Of a DNA stretch of 8,577 nucleotides, positions 1 through 6,745 are shown in pieces. Both the position numbers and the translations under genes were made by a program. The DNA is from an uncultured Ruminococcus sp. (lineage in GTDB: Bacteria; Bacillota; Clostridia; Oscillospirales; Ruminococcaceae). The stretch is from the NCBI GenBank assembly GCA_945867875.1, contig CAMBJF010000094.1:1-8577 (forward strand), in the 5' to 3' direction. The number at the start of each line of letters is the position of its first letter. Positions within the stretch are counted from its first letter, which is position 1. Below the pieces are notes generated by a model, which had not been told where the DNA came from, ran no database searches, and was given only the letters and a program-made list of their open reading frames with translations.

Positions 1-45
1 GATAGCGTAGCGTCTCGTGGGCTCGGAGATGTGTATAAGAGACAG
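1..45. other. Residual Illumina Nextera i7 adapter (sequencing artefact)
   Basis: Bases 12-45 match the 34-base Nextera Read 2 transposon-end adapter, ending in the mosaic-end sequence GATGTGTATAAGAGACAG at 28-45. Bases 4-11 (AGCGTAGC) sit exactly where the 8-base i7 index belongs, and from memory they match the adapter form of index N709. Bases 1-3 (GAT) are the last bases of the P7 oligonucleotide. The grpE reading frame runs right up to base 46 and stops making sense before it. These bases are library construct left on a contig end and should not be annotated as genomic DNA. Confidence 0.97.
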
Positions 46-245
46 ATCTTGCAATACTCGAAAAGCTGGGGGTTTCCGAGATACCCGCACAGGGTCAGCC
101 CTTTGACCCCAATCTTCACAATGCGGTAAGCAGCTGTGAGGACGAAAATCTCGGTGAAAATACCGTTGCGGCAGTCCTCCAGAAGGGCTACACCCTCGGC
201 AAAAAGGTTATCCGCCACGCAATGGTGACGGTGGCAAATCCGTAA
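46..245 (+). CDS. grpE: GrpE nucleotide exchange factor, C-terminal fragment (5' end missing)
   Basis: This is the last 65 or so codons of GrpE, the co-chaperone that releases ADP from DnaK in the cytoplasm. The readable frame starts at 48, directly after the adapter, and ends at TAA 243-245. The translation contains the family's C-terminal beta-domain signature: LEKLGV, then GQPFDPNLHNAV, ENTV, VLQKGYTLGKKVIR and AMVTVANP at the very end. The PFDPNxHxAV and QKGYxLxxRVIRxAMVxV patterns are diagnostic of GrpE. The N-terminal coiled coil and the start lie outside the window. dnaK follows after 59 bases on the same strand, the usual hrcA-grpE-dnaK-dnaJ order of Firmicutes. Truncation is due to the contig end, not to mutation. 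Confidence 0.93.
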
Positions 246-251
246 AGAAAA

Positions 252-279
252 TTTACTTTTACCCGTTTTCATATATACT
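252..279 (+). promoter_or_regulatory. Weak candidate promoter in the grpE-dnaK gap
   Basis: A -35-like TTTACT (252-257) and a -10-like TATACT (274-279) lie 16 bases apart. The predicted start at about 286 would give a leader of only some 19 bases before the dnaK ATG. The gap is AT-rich, so chance matches are easy, and no CIRCE inverted repeat is visible here. dnaK is more likely transcribed mainly from a promoter upstream of the window; this would be a secondary start at best. Confidence 0.22.
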
Positions 280-289
280 TTAACTTTTG

Positions 290-297
290 AAAGGAAG
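290..297 (+). promoter_or_regulatory. dnaK ribosome binding site, fixes the start at 305
   Basis: AAAGGAAG lies 7 bases before ATG 305. An upstream in-frame TTG at 287 would place this site inside the coding region and add six residues absent from DnaK family members. The ATG at 305, giving MSKIIGIDLGTTNS, is therefore the start. Confidence 0.85.
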
Positions 298-304
298 AAT
301 TTTT

Positions 305-2149
305 ATGTCAAAGATCATTGGTATCGACCTTGGTACAACTAACTCCTGCGTAGCCGTTATGGAGGGCGGCAGCGCAGTCGTGATCCCTAACTCCGAAGGT
401 GCAAGAACCACTCCCTCCGTTGTGGGCTTCACAAAGACAGGCGAAAGACTTGTAGGTCAGGTCGCTAAGCGTCAGGCTGTTACAAACGCTGAGCGCACAG
501 TTTCTTCTATCAAGAGACATATGGGCACAGATTACAAGGTAACTATCGGCGACAAGAAGTACACTCCTCAGGAAATCTCCGCTATGATACTCCAGAAGCT
601 GAAATCAGACGCTGAGGCATATCTTGGCGAACCTGTTACAGAGGCTGTAATCACAGTTCCCGCATACTTCACCGACGCTCAGCGTCAGGCTACAAAGGAC
701 GCAGGACAGATCGCAGGTCTCAATGTTAAGAGAATCATCAACGAGCCTACCGCAGCTGCTCTTTCCTACGGCATCGACAAGGAGCAGGATCAGACCGTTA
801 TGGTTTATGACCTTGGCGGCGGTACATTCGATGTATCCATCATCGAAATGGGCGACGGCGTTCAGGAAGTTAAGGCTACCGCAGGTAACAACCACCTTGG
901 CGGTGATGACTTCGACCAGCGTATCATCAACTGGATGATCGAGTCCTTCAAGGCTTCCGACGGAATCGACCTTTCCGGCGATAAGATGGCTATGCAGAGA
1001 CTTAAGGAAGCAGCAGAAAAGTCCAAGATCGAGCTTTCCTCTACTCCCTCTTCAATGATAAACCTCCCCTATATCACAGCTGATGCTACAGGTCCTAAGC
1101 ACCTTGAGCTTACTCTCACAAAGGCTAAGTTCGATGAGCTTACTCACGATCTCGTTGAGTCCACAATGGGCCCTGTAAAGCAGGCACTTTCCGATGCAGG
1201 CCTTAAGCCCTCCGACATCAACAAGGTGCTTATGGTCGGCGGTTCTTCAAGAATCCCTGCCGTTCAGGAAGCTGTTAAGAAGTTTATGAACACTGACCCC
1301 TTCAAGGGCATCAACCCCGATGAGTGCGTTGCTCTCGGTGCAGCTCTCCAGGGCGGTGTATTCACAGGCGATGTAACAGGAATGGTTCTCCGTGATGTAA
1401 CTCCTCTGTCCCTCGGTATCGAGACTATGGGTGGCGTTTGCACCAAGATGATCGAGAGAAACAAGGCTATTCCTATAAAGCACACAATGGTATTCTCCAC
1501 TGCGGCTGATAACCAGACTGCCGTTGATATCAACGTTCTCCAGGGCGAGAGAGAATTCGCTAAGGACAACAAGCAGCTCGGTATGTTCCGTCTCGACGGC
1601 ATCGCTCCCGCACCCAGAGGAATCCCTCAGATCGAAGTAACATTCGATATCGACTCCAACGGTATCGTTCACGTATCCGCTAAGGACCTCGGCACAGGCA
1701 AGGAGCAGAACATCACTATCCAGTCCTCCTCCAATATGTCCAAGGAAGATATCGACAAGGCTGTTGAGGAAGCTGAGAGATACGCTGAAGAGGACAAGAA
1801 GCGTAAGGAAGAGGTCGATGTGAAGAACCAGGCTGAAAGCCTCGTATTCCAGAGCGAAAAGGCTCTCACCGATTTCGGCGACAAGGTAAGCGAGTCCGAC
1901 AAGGCTCCTATCCAGGCTAAGATTGATGAGCTCAAGAAGGCTATCGAGGGCGGCAACACCGCTGACATCAAGGCTAAGACAGATGAGCTCCAGAAGGCTG
2001 TTTATGACCTTTCTTCAAAGGTATATCAGGCAGCAGGCGCAGCAGGACAGGCTGCACAGGGCGAGGCTCCTCAGGGCGGCGCTTCCGATAACGGCGGAAA
2101 CGGCGGCAATGATGACGGCTTCGTTGACGCAGAGTTCACAGAGTCATGA
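305..2149 (+). CDS. dnaK: Molecular chaperone DnaK (Hsp70)
   Basis: DnaK binds exposed hydrophobic peptide segments in an ATP-driven cycle in the cytoplasm, stimulated by DnaJ and reset by GrpE. The product is 614 residues, the usual size for Firmicutes. The ATPase domain shows IGIDLGTTNS at the N-terminus, DLGGGTFDVS at 169-178 and VGGSSRIP at 311-318. The substrate-binding domain begins around DVTPLSLGIET at 364-374. The lid is a charged helical region from about residue 480, and the tail is Gly/Gln/Asn-rich, ending VDAEFTES. The subdomain insert typical of Gram-negative DnaK is absent. One oddity is the interdomain linker before D364, which reads MVLR where most DnaKs have VLLL. Expression is probably heat-shock controlled from upstream of grpE. 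Confidence 0.98.
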   Translation: MSKIIGIDLGTTNSCVAVMEGGSAVVIPNSEGARTTPSVVGFTKTGERLVGQVAKRQAVTNAERTVSSIKRHMGTDYKVTIGDKKYTPQEISAMILQKLKSDAEAYLGEPVTEAVITVPAYFTDAQRQATKDAGQIAGLNVKRIINEPTAAALSYGIDKEQDQTVMVYDLGGGTFDVSIIEMGDGVQEVKATAGNNHLGGDDFDQRIINWMIESFKASDGIDLSGDKMAMQRLKEAAEKSKIELSSTPSSMINLPYITADATGPKHLELTLTKAKFDELTHDLVESTMGPVKQALSDAGLKPSDINKVLMVGGSSRIPAVQEAVKKFMNTDPFKGINPDECVALGAALQGGVFTGDVTGMVLRDVTPLSLGIETMGGVCTKMIERNKAIPIKHTMVFSTAADNQTAVDINVLQGEREFAKDNKQLGMFRLDGIAPAPRGIPQIEVTFDIDSNGIVHVSAKDLGTGKEQNITIQSSSNMSKEDIDKAVEEAERYAEEDKKRKEEVDVKNQAESLVFQSEKALTDFGDKVSESDKAPIQAKIDELKKAIEGGNTADIKAKTDELQKAVYDLSSKVYQAAGAAGQAAQGEAPQGGASDNGGNGGNDDGFVDAEFTES

Positions 2150-2167
2150 TCCCTACGATCATAGCTT

Positions 2168-2210
2168 AAACGGCAAAGGGCGGACATTCCTCCGCCCTTG
2201 TTGTCGGTTT
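2168..2210 (+). promoter_or_regulatory. Hairpin between dnaK and dnaJ (attenuator or processing site)
   Basis: A perfect 9-bp stem AAGGGCGGA / TCCGCCCTT (2176-2184 with 2191-2199) closes a 6-base loop. With two single-base bulges (2200 and 2202) and one more at 2207, the pairing extends outward to about 2168-2210, including CGGC / GTCG. The stem is followed by only four T residues, part of which pair in the extended form, so it is a poor full terminator. Its place in the 110-base gap suggests partial termination, an RNase site or 3'-end protection that would lower dnaJ relative to dnaK. Confidence 0.6.
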
Positions 2211-2259
2211 TATGAGAAACAGCTTATAGCCGTTTCTCCGGAAAGGATGGTCATAAATT

Positions 2260-3426
2260 ATGGCTGATAAGAGAGATTATTACGAGGTGCTGGGGCTTTC
2301 AAAGGGCGCTTCGGACGATGAGATAAAGAAAGCATACCGTGCCTGCGTTAAAAAATACCACCCCGACCTCCACCCCGACGACAAGGAGTGCGAGGAAAAG
2401 ATGAAGGAGGTCAATGAGGCATATGAATGTCTCTCTGACCCTGATAAAAAGGCTAAGTACGACCAGTTCGGCTTTGCGGGAGTTGACCCCAGCTACGGCG
2501 CAGGTGCAGGCGGCGGAGGTGGATTCGGCGGCTTTGGCGGATTCGGAGATATGGGCGATATCGGCGATATATTCAGTTCATTCTTCGGCGGCAGCAGCTT
2601 CGGAGGACGTTCCTCCAACCCCAATGCACCGAGAAGAGGTCAGGATATCCAGACCTACACCACCATTGACTTTATGGACGCCTGCAACGGCAAAAAGGTG
2701 GATATCAGAGTCAACAGGACGGAAAGCTGCCCCGACTGCAACGGTACGGGTGCGGCGGCAGGTTCATCTGCGGAGACCTGTTCGGAGTGCCGTGGTACAG
2801 GTTATGTCAAGACCGCACAGCGCACACCTCTCGGTATGATATCCTCACAGCGTCCCTGCTCACGCTGCGGCGGAAAGGGCAAGGTCATCACAAATCCCTG
2901 CTCAAAGTGCCACGGTTCGGGCAGAGTTTCCGTAGCAAAGACTGTTACCGTTACTATCCCTGCGGGCATTGATGACGGTCAGACACTTCAGGTAAGAGGT
3001 CAGGGTCACAGCGGTGCAAACGGCGGTCCCAGCGGCGATCTTCATGTTACAGTTCAGGTTCGTCCCGATCCTATTTTTGAGAGAGACGGCTATGATATCC
3101 GCACGGAAGTGCCTATCACATACGCACAGGCTGTTCTGGGCGACGAGATAGAGATACCCTGCATCGACGGCAAGGGCAAGATAACCATTGCCGAGGGCAC
3201 TCAGTCGGGCACTGTTTTCAGGATAAGAGGAAAGGGCGTAAAGCATCTTAACCGCTCCGACAGAGGCGACCAGTATGTTACCGTCAATGTGGAAGTGCCC
3301 AAGAATCTTAACAAGACTCAGAAAGAGCTTCTGAAAAAGTTCGAGGAAAGCCTTGGCGAGAGCAATTACAACAAGCGCAAAAGCTTTTTCGCCAAGGTAA
3401 AGGATATACTTAAGAGCGATATCTGA
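2260..3426 (+). CDS. dnaJ: Chaperone protein DnaJ (Hsp40, type I)
   Basis: DnaJ delivers unfolded clients to DnaK and stimulates its ATPase activity. The product is 388 residues with all type I parts in order. The J domain covers residues 5-70 with the HPD tripeptide at 34-36. A Gly/Phe-rich segment runs about 77-118. The zinc-binding region has four CxxCxGxG motifs at 157-164, 174-181, 200-207 and 214-221, all cysteines intact. The C-terminal peptide-binding domains follow, including the VTVTIPAGIDDGQTLQVRG and GDLHVTV patterns. An AAAGGATGG ribosome site (2242-2250) precedes the ATG. It follows dnaK by 110 bases and is the last gene of the operon, with a terminator directly after it. Length and motifs are normal; nothing is missing. 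Confidence 0.98.
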   Translation: MADKRDYYEVLGLSKGASDDEIKKAYRACVKKYHPDLHPDDKECEEKMKEVNEAYECLSDPDKKAKYDQFGFAGVDPSYGAGAGGGGGFGGFGGFGDMGDIGDIFSSFFGGSSFGGRSSNPNAPRRGQDIQTYTTIDFMDACNGKKVDIRVNRTESCPDCNGTGAAAGSSAETCSECRGTGYVKTAQRTPLGMISSQRPCSRCGGKGKVITNPCSKCHGSGRVSVAKTVTVTIPAGIDDGQTLQVRGQGHSGANGGPSGDLHVTVQVRPDPIFERDGYDIRTEVPITYAQAVLGDEIEIPCIDGKGKITIAEGTQSGTVFRIRGKGVKHLNRSDRGDQYVTVNVEVPKNLNKTQKELLKKFEESLGESNYNKRKSFFAKVKDILKSDI

Positions 3427-3444
3427 TAAAATATGCATCATTTC

Positions 3445-3485
3445 AAAGGCAGTCATCATATTATTATGGTGGCTGCCTTTTTATT
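3445..3485 (+). terminator. Intrinsic terminator of the grpE-dnaK-dnaJ operon
   Basis: A 15-bp stem pairs 3445-3459 with 3466-3480. It starts AAAGGCAG / CTGCCTTT, continues with two G-T wobbles, and has the 6-base loop ATTATT. It runs into a T tract (3478-3482) followed by ATT. The structure sits 19 bases after the dnaJ stop and ends the heat-shock operon ahead of the next gene's own promoter. Confidence 0.92.
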
Positions 3486-3553
3486 GTTTCCTGAAATAAG
3501 AAAATCAGAATAAAAGATGTGCAAAAAGTGCTGTAATAATTTCACAAAAATAC

Positions 3554-3582
3554 TTGAAAGATGTCAATAAATATGGTATGAT
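3554..3582 (+). promoter_or_regulatory. Promoter of the sensor/diguanylate cyclase gene
   Basis: TTGAAA (3554-3559) and TATGAT (3577-3582) are separated by exactly 17 bases. A TG at one base before the -10 makes it an extended -10 site. The predicted start near 3589 gives a leader of about 42 bases. It lies after the dnaJ terminator, so the downstream gene is an independent vegetative-sigma transcription unit. Confidence 0.8.
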
Positions 3583-3597
3583 GTAAATAATCTATCA

Positions 3598-3626
3598 GCT
3601 GCGAAAGAACAGCAGCATAAAAGGAG
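3598..3626 (+). promoter_or_regulatory. Leader hairpin and ribosome binding site of the cyclase gene
   Basis: A 5-bp stem GCTGC (3598-3602) / GCAGC (3612-3616) with a 9-base loop lies just ahead of the Shine-Dalgarno AAGGAG (3621-3626). Two in-frame TTG codons, at 3631 (4 bases after the site) and 3637 (10 bases after), could be the start; no ATG or GTG is available in frame nearby. A TTG start usually means low translation, fitting a signalling enzyme. Confidence 0.5.
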
Positions 3627-3630
3627 TGAG

Positions 3631-5922
3631 TTGGCTTTGAGAAAAAAGAGATATACGATCGGTCTTATGATTCATCATCTTGATAACGATTACTCAAAGT
3701 CGGTTTTAAACGGAGCGGCAGCGGCTGCGAAAAGTCTGGACGTTAACCTTGCCATTTACCCCGGACGTTCCCTGAACAGCCAGCTGGACGACAAGAAATT
3801 TACGGCTTACGAGTATCAGAACAATGTGGTCTACAGCTATGTTTCCTCAAAGGCGCTTGATGCTGTTATCATTTCGGCGGGCACAGTGGGTTCATTTGTC
3901 TCTGCGGAGGAGTTCAAGCGCTTTCTTGACGGCTATAGGGGTCTGCCTATCCTCACAATGGAAAACAAGGTGGAGGGATATCCTTGCGTTAGGCTGTCGG
4001 GAAGCGGTATCAAGGACATAGTGAACCATTTCATAAAGGTGCACGGCAGGCGCCATATAGGCTTTGTCAGCGGTCCCAAGGGCAATGCTGACGCTGAGGA
4101 GAGACTGGGTTATTACAGACAGGCTTTGGAAGAAAACGGTATTCCCTATGACCCCGAGCTTGTGGCACACGGCAAATTTTCCGAATACTGCGTTGACATC
4201 GTGGGCGACCTTATCGACAAAAACGAGGGCAAAATTGATGCTATCTGCTTTGCAAACGATATGATGTGCAAGGGCGGCTACAAGGCGATCGAGCGCAGGG
4301 GACTGAGAGTTGGCGTTGACATCGCCGTTTCGGGATATGACGACTCAGAGGTGGCATTATCTCTCAGACCACGGCTCACAACAGTCCGTGCGGACGCTTC
4401 TGCTCTGGGCTACCGAGCTGTTGTGGAGGCGGTTGCGCTGGCACAGAGGAAGAAGGTCGAGGACATAAGCCTTGATTCCTTCCCCGTTTACAGATTTTCC
4501 TGCGGCTGTCAGGGACAGGCTGTGTCCGAGGCGGAAAAGGCTGCGTCCAACGGCGAGACCTCTCTTAAAATTGCCGACGCTATACTTTCTGAGCAGATAC
4601 ACCGCTACTGCGAGCTTCTTGCAAGGAGCGAATCGCTGTATGAGCTGAGAAAATTCATCGCCGCCGTGCTTGAATATGCCCAAGGCAACGGGGGAGACGA
4701 GGAATCCCTTGCAAAGACCGTATTCCTGCGCCTGCTGGGTGATGATGCCCTCGACCTTACATCTCCCGAAGCACTGCTCAGGATTGCGAAAAATGTGCGT
4801 ATTTCCGCAAGGACGCTTTGTGCGGACAAGTGCCCCGAAAGAATGATAAGCGTTGACAACATTACCGAGGATATGACCGAAGCCGCTGCGGAACGCATCA
4901 TCAGCATTCATTACAGCAAGCTTGACGACATAACCTTTACCCATTTTCTTATCAGCAACATCACAAAGGATATGACCATTTACGGCAACAACGCCGAGAA
5001 ATGCTTCTATGCGGTTGTGAATAATCTTTACCGTGCCCATATCGACAGAAGCTATATATATGTTTACGAGGAGCCTATCATTCACAGCGCAAAGAGCCGC
5101 TGGGTGCTGCCCGACACGGTTCTGCTGAAAGCATATCACGACAGGGATAAGCTTGCCACGGTCTCGGGTGAGGCTCAGAAAATTGCGTCCTCATCTATCC
5201 TCTCGAATATGTACACGCCCCCCGATTCCCGCCGCACAATGGTGGTTTTCCCGCTGTATATGAACGAGGAGCAGTACGGCGTGATGGTGTTCGAGCTTGA
5301 GAACGAATATTTCCCATATATATACTCCATAACGCCCCAGATAGGCACAGCCATAAAGCTCACAAACCTTGTGGCGCAGCTTGAAAATTCCCTCGATCAG
5401 GTGCAGAGCAGGAACAATCAGCTCAGCAAGATGTCAATGTCCGACGAGCTTACGGGAATTTACAACCGCCGTGGATTTTACGTTTTTGCAAACCGTATCC
5501 TGAAAGCTCCCGAGAATGAGGGCAGGCAGGCTGTGGTCATTTTCGGTGACCTTGACAATCTGAAAAAGATAAATGACACCTTTGGTCACGAGGACGGCGA
5601 CTATGCAATAATGACGGCTGCAAGCGTGATAAAGAACAGCCTGAGAAATTCCGACGTTGTTGCACGTATCGGCGGAGACGAATTTGCTGCCTTTGCAATC
5701 TGCGGTGACAAGGACATTATCGCAAAGCTCCCTGAGAGAATAAAGGGGCTTGCCGCCGCCCACAATGCGGAAAGCTCAAAGCCCTACAATGTCACTGTCA
5801 GCGTGGGAATATATGAGCTTGTGTGCTCTCCCGAGCTGAATATCCAGCAGTTTATGGACTATGCGGACGCTGCCCTTTACGAGGACAAAAAGCATAAAAA
5901 CCCCGATATTATGAAGAAGTAA
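3631..5922 (+). CDS. LacI-type ligand-binding sensor fused to a diguanylate cyclase (GGDEF)
   Basis: This 763-residue protein probably makes cyclic di-GMP from two GTP in response to a small ligand. Residues about 6-290 resemble the effector domain of LacI/GalR regulators, with motifs such as YTIGLMI, HGRRHIGFVSGP, DAICFANDMM and VAVSGYDDSE-like AVSGYDDSE, but no helix-turn-helix precedes it. It has no signal peptide or membrane segment, so it should sense a cytoplasmic ligand. Residues about 430-580 look GAF-like, then a short coiled coil leads into the GGDEF domain (601-760). There, DELTGIYNRRGF, the metal-binding D640, NDTFGHEDGD and GGDEF at 681-685 are all intact, so activity is expected. 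RxxD at 672-675, five residues before GGDEF, is the product-inhibition site. No EAL domain is present. The start is TTG at 3631 or 3637; I cannot decide between them. The ligand is unknown; a sugar is the best guess by family. Confidence 0.9.
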   Translation: MALRKKRYTIGLMIHHLDNDYSKSVLNGAAAAAKSLDVNLAIYPGRSLNSQLDDKKFTAYEYQNNVVYSYVSSKALDAVIISAGTVGSFVSAEEFKRFLDGYRGLPILTMENKVEGYPCVRLSGSGIKDIVNHFIKVHGRRHIGFVSGPKGNADAEERLGYYRQALEENGIPYDPELVAHGKFSEYCVDIVGDLIDKNEGKIDAICFANDMMCKGGYKAIERRGLRVGVDIAVSGYDDSEVALSLRPRLTTVRADASALGYRAVVEAVALAQRKKVEDISLDSFPVYRFSCGCQGQAVSEAEKAASNGETSLKIADAILSEQIHRYCELLARSESLYELRKFIAAVLEYAQGNGGDEESLAKTVFLRLLGDDALDLTSPEALLRIAKNVRISARTLCADKCPERMISVDNITEDMTEAAAERIISIHYSKLDDITFTHFLISNITKDMTIYGNNAEKCFYAVVNNLYRAHIDRSYIYVYEEPIIHSAKSRWVLPDTVLLKAYHDRDKLATVSGEAQKIASSSILSNMYTPPDSRRTMVVFPLYMNEEQYGVMVFELENEYFPYIYSITPQIGTAIKLTNLVAQLENSLDQVQSRNNQLSKMSMSDELTGIYNRRGFYVFANRILKAPENEGRQAVVIFGDLDNLKKINDTFGHEDGDYAIMTAASVIKNSLRNSDVVARIGGDEFAAFAICGDKDIIAKLPERIKGLAAAHNAESSKPYNVTVSVGIYELVCSPELNIQQFMDYADAALYEDKKHKNPDIMKK

Positions 5923-5929
5923 AAAAATA

Positions 5930-5973
5930 TCCCCTCTTCCGTGAGTGATAATAAAACGGAAGAGGGGACTTTT
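5930..5973. terminator. Bidirectional intrinsic terminator between convergent genes
   Basis: A perfect 13-bp stem TCCCCTCTTCCGT (5930-5942) / ACGGAAGAGGGGA (5956-5968) has a 13-base loop. On the plus strand it is followed by CTTTT. On the minus strand it is followed by TA and seven T residues (complement of 5921-5927), which makes it stronger in that direction. It starts 8 bases after the cyclase stop and lies 37 bases beyond the stop of the minus-strand membrane gene, so it serves both. Confidence 0.9.
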
Positions 5974-6004
5974 ATGTGTTATGCAGTTTTAATTTCAAGC
6001 GAAA

Positions 6005-6631
6005 TTATGTCTTGGGAAGAAGCTTTTCGTCCTCCTGCCTGATATACTTTATCCATCTGACATTAAGACCGTGCTTCTTTCTCATCTGACGGAAGCTTAC
6101 GATAAGGTCTGCGGTCAGCATCACCATAAGCATTATGGAAAGAGGCTTTATATCCTGAGTGTTTATCATTCCGATAACGCTCATAATGGGGTCGAAGCAG
6201 GCACCCATAAATGAGGTGATTATTGCAGCAAAGCCGATGCTTGTGGGGATAGATGTGTACTTTGTGATGTGGAGGGGTATCCAGTTGTAATTCCAGTATT
6301 CAAAGCCGCATATCCATTCCATAAGATGTCCAAGCACCAGCTCGCCCACAGTCACGATGACCATTGAGCAGAGAAAATAGATGAGGAATTTCTGAGCCTT
6401 GGTTCCGCTTACATATATCTGACCCGTGAGAGCCATATGCTCGGGAGTACCAAGTATCAGGTACATTCCCACAACAAGAACGCCGTATCCCATAAGGAAG
6501 GGCAGGTGCATATTCCTGTTGTCGATAAATCCTTTTGTTGCGGCAAGCCAGAGGTTTTCAAGGCAGAACCCAAGAAAAGAGATGACCGCCACCATAATTC
6601 CCAGTGAGTAAATATCATAGATGTTTGTCAT
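6005..6631 (-). CDS. Polytopic membrane protein, CmpB-type putative ABC transporter permease family
   Basis: This is a 208-residue integral membrane protein with about five hydrophobic segments (roughly 8-30, 43-62, 80-108, 126-155, 162-181) and a basic C-terminal tail that is probably cytoplasmic. The pattern resembles the family called 'putative ABC-transporter type IV / CmpB': FLGFCLENLW with a glutamate (E25) in the first segment, GELVLGHLMEWICG with E97 and E105, then WNYNWIPLHITKYTSIPTSIGF. The family name is historical and transport has not been shown for most members; no ATPase or binding protein is encoded nearby. An AAAGGA ribosome site (minus strand, 6644-6649) lies 12 bases before the ATG. 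It follows the kinase gene after 114 bases, so it may be read from the kinase promoter, its own promoter, or both. Family assignment is from remembered pattern only. Confidence 0.65.
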   Translation of the reverse strand: MTNIYDIYSLGIMVAVISFLGFCLENLWLAATKGFIDNRNMHLPFLMGYGVLVVGMYLILGTPEHMALTGQIYVSGTKAQKFLIYFLCSMVIVTVGELVLGHLMEWICGFEYWNYNWIPLHITKYTSIPTSIGFAAIITSFMGACFDPIMSVIGMINTQDIKPLSIMLMVMLTADLIVSFRQMRKKHGLNVRWIKYIRQEDEKLLPKT

Positions 6632-6680
6632 AGAATATAACCGTCCTTTCCTGAAAATATCACTCTATTTTCATTTTCTG

Positions 6681-6711
6681 ATTATATTCTACACTTTATT
6701 CTGCAACTTAA
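6681..6711 (-). promoter_or_regulatory. Possible promoter of the membrane protein gene
   Basis: A perfect -10 TATAAT (minus strand, 6681-6686) lies in the 114-base gap ahead of the gene. The only -35-like match at a tolerable distance is TTAAGT (6706-6711) with a 19-base spacer, which is poor. I see no clear terminator for the kinase gene in the gap, so read-through remains possible. Confidence 0.3.
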
Positions 6712-6745
6712 CTTCAACCGAAGCTCAATTTTTGTTGAGGTTGTA

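Noticed and set aside
287..304. Upstream TTG start extending DnaK by six residues
   Set aside because: It would consume the AAAGGAAG ribosome site and add residues not found in DnaK; ATG 305 gives the canonical N-terminus.
246..304. CIRCE heat-shock operator before dnaK
   Set aside because: I looked for TTAGCACTC/GAGTGCTAA halves in the grpE-dnaK gap and found none; any such operator would lie upstream of the window.
1247..1672. Long open frames antisense to dnaK and other genes
   Set aside because: These overlap conserved coding regions, lack ribosome sites and have no recognisable domain; they are by-products of codon bias.
3427..3630. Cyclic di-GMP riboswitch ahead of the cyclase gene
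   Set aside because: The region holds the dnaJ terminator, a promoter and a leader of only about 42 bases, too short for the aptamer; no matching conserved core was seen.
6709..6745. Inverted repeat CTCAA/TTGAG with CAAC/GTTG arms after the kinase stop
   Set aside because: The core stem is five pairs, the outer arms need an unpaired insert, and no T tract follows on the minus strand; not strong enough to call a terminator.
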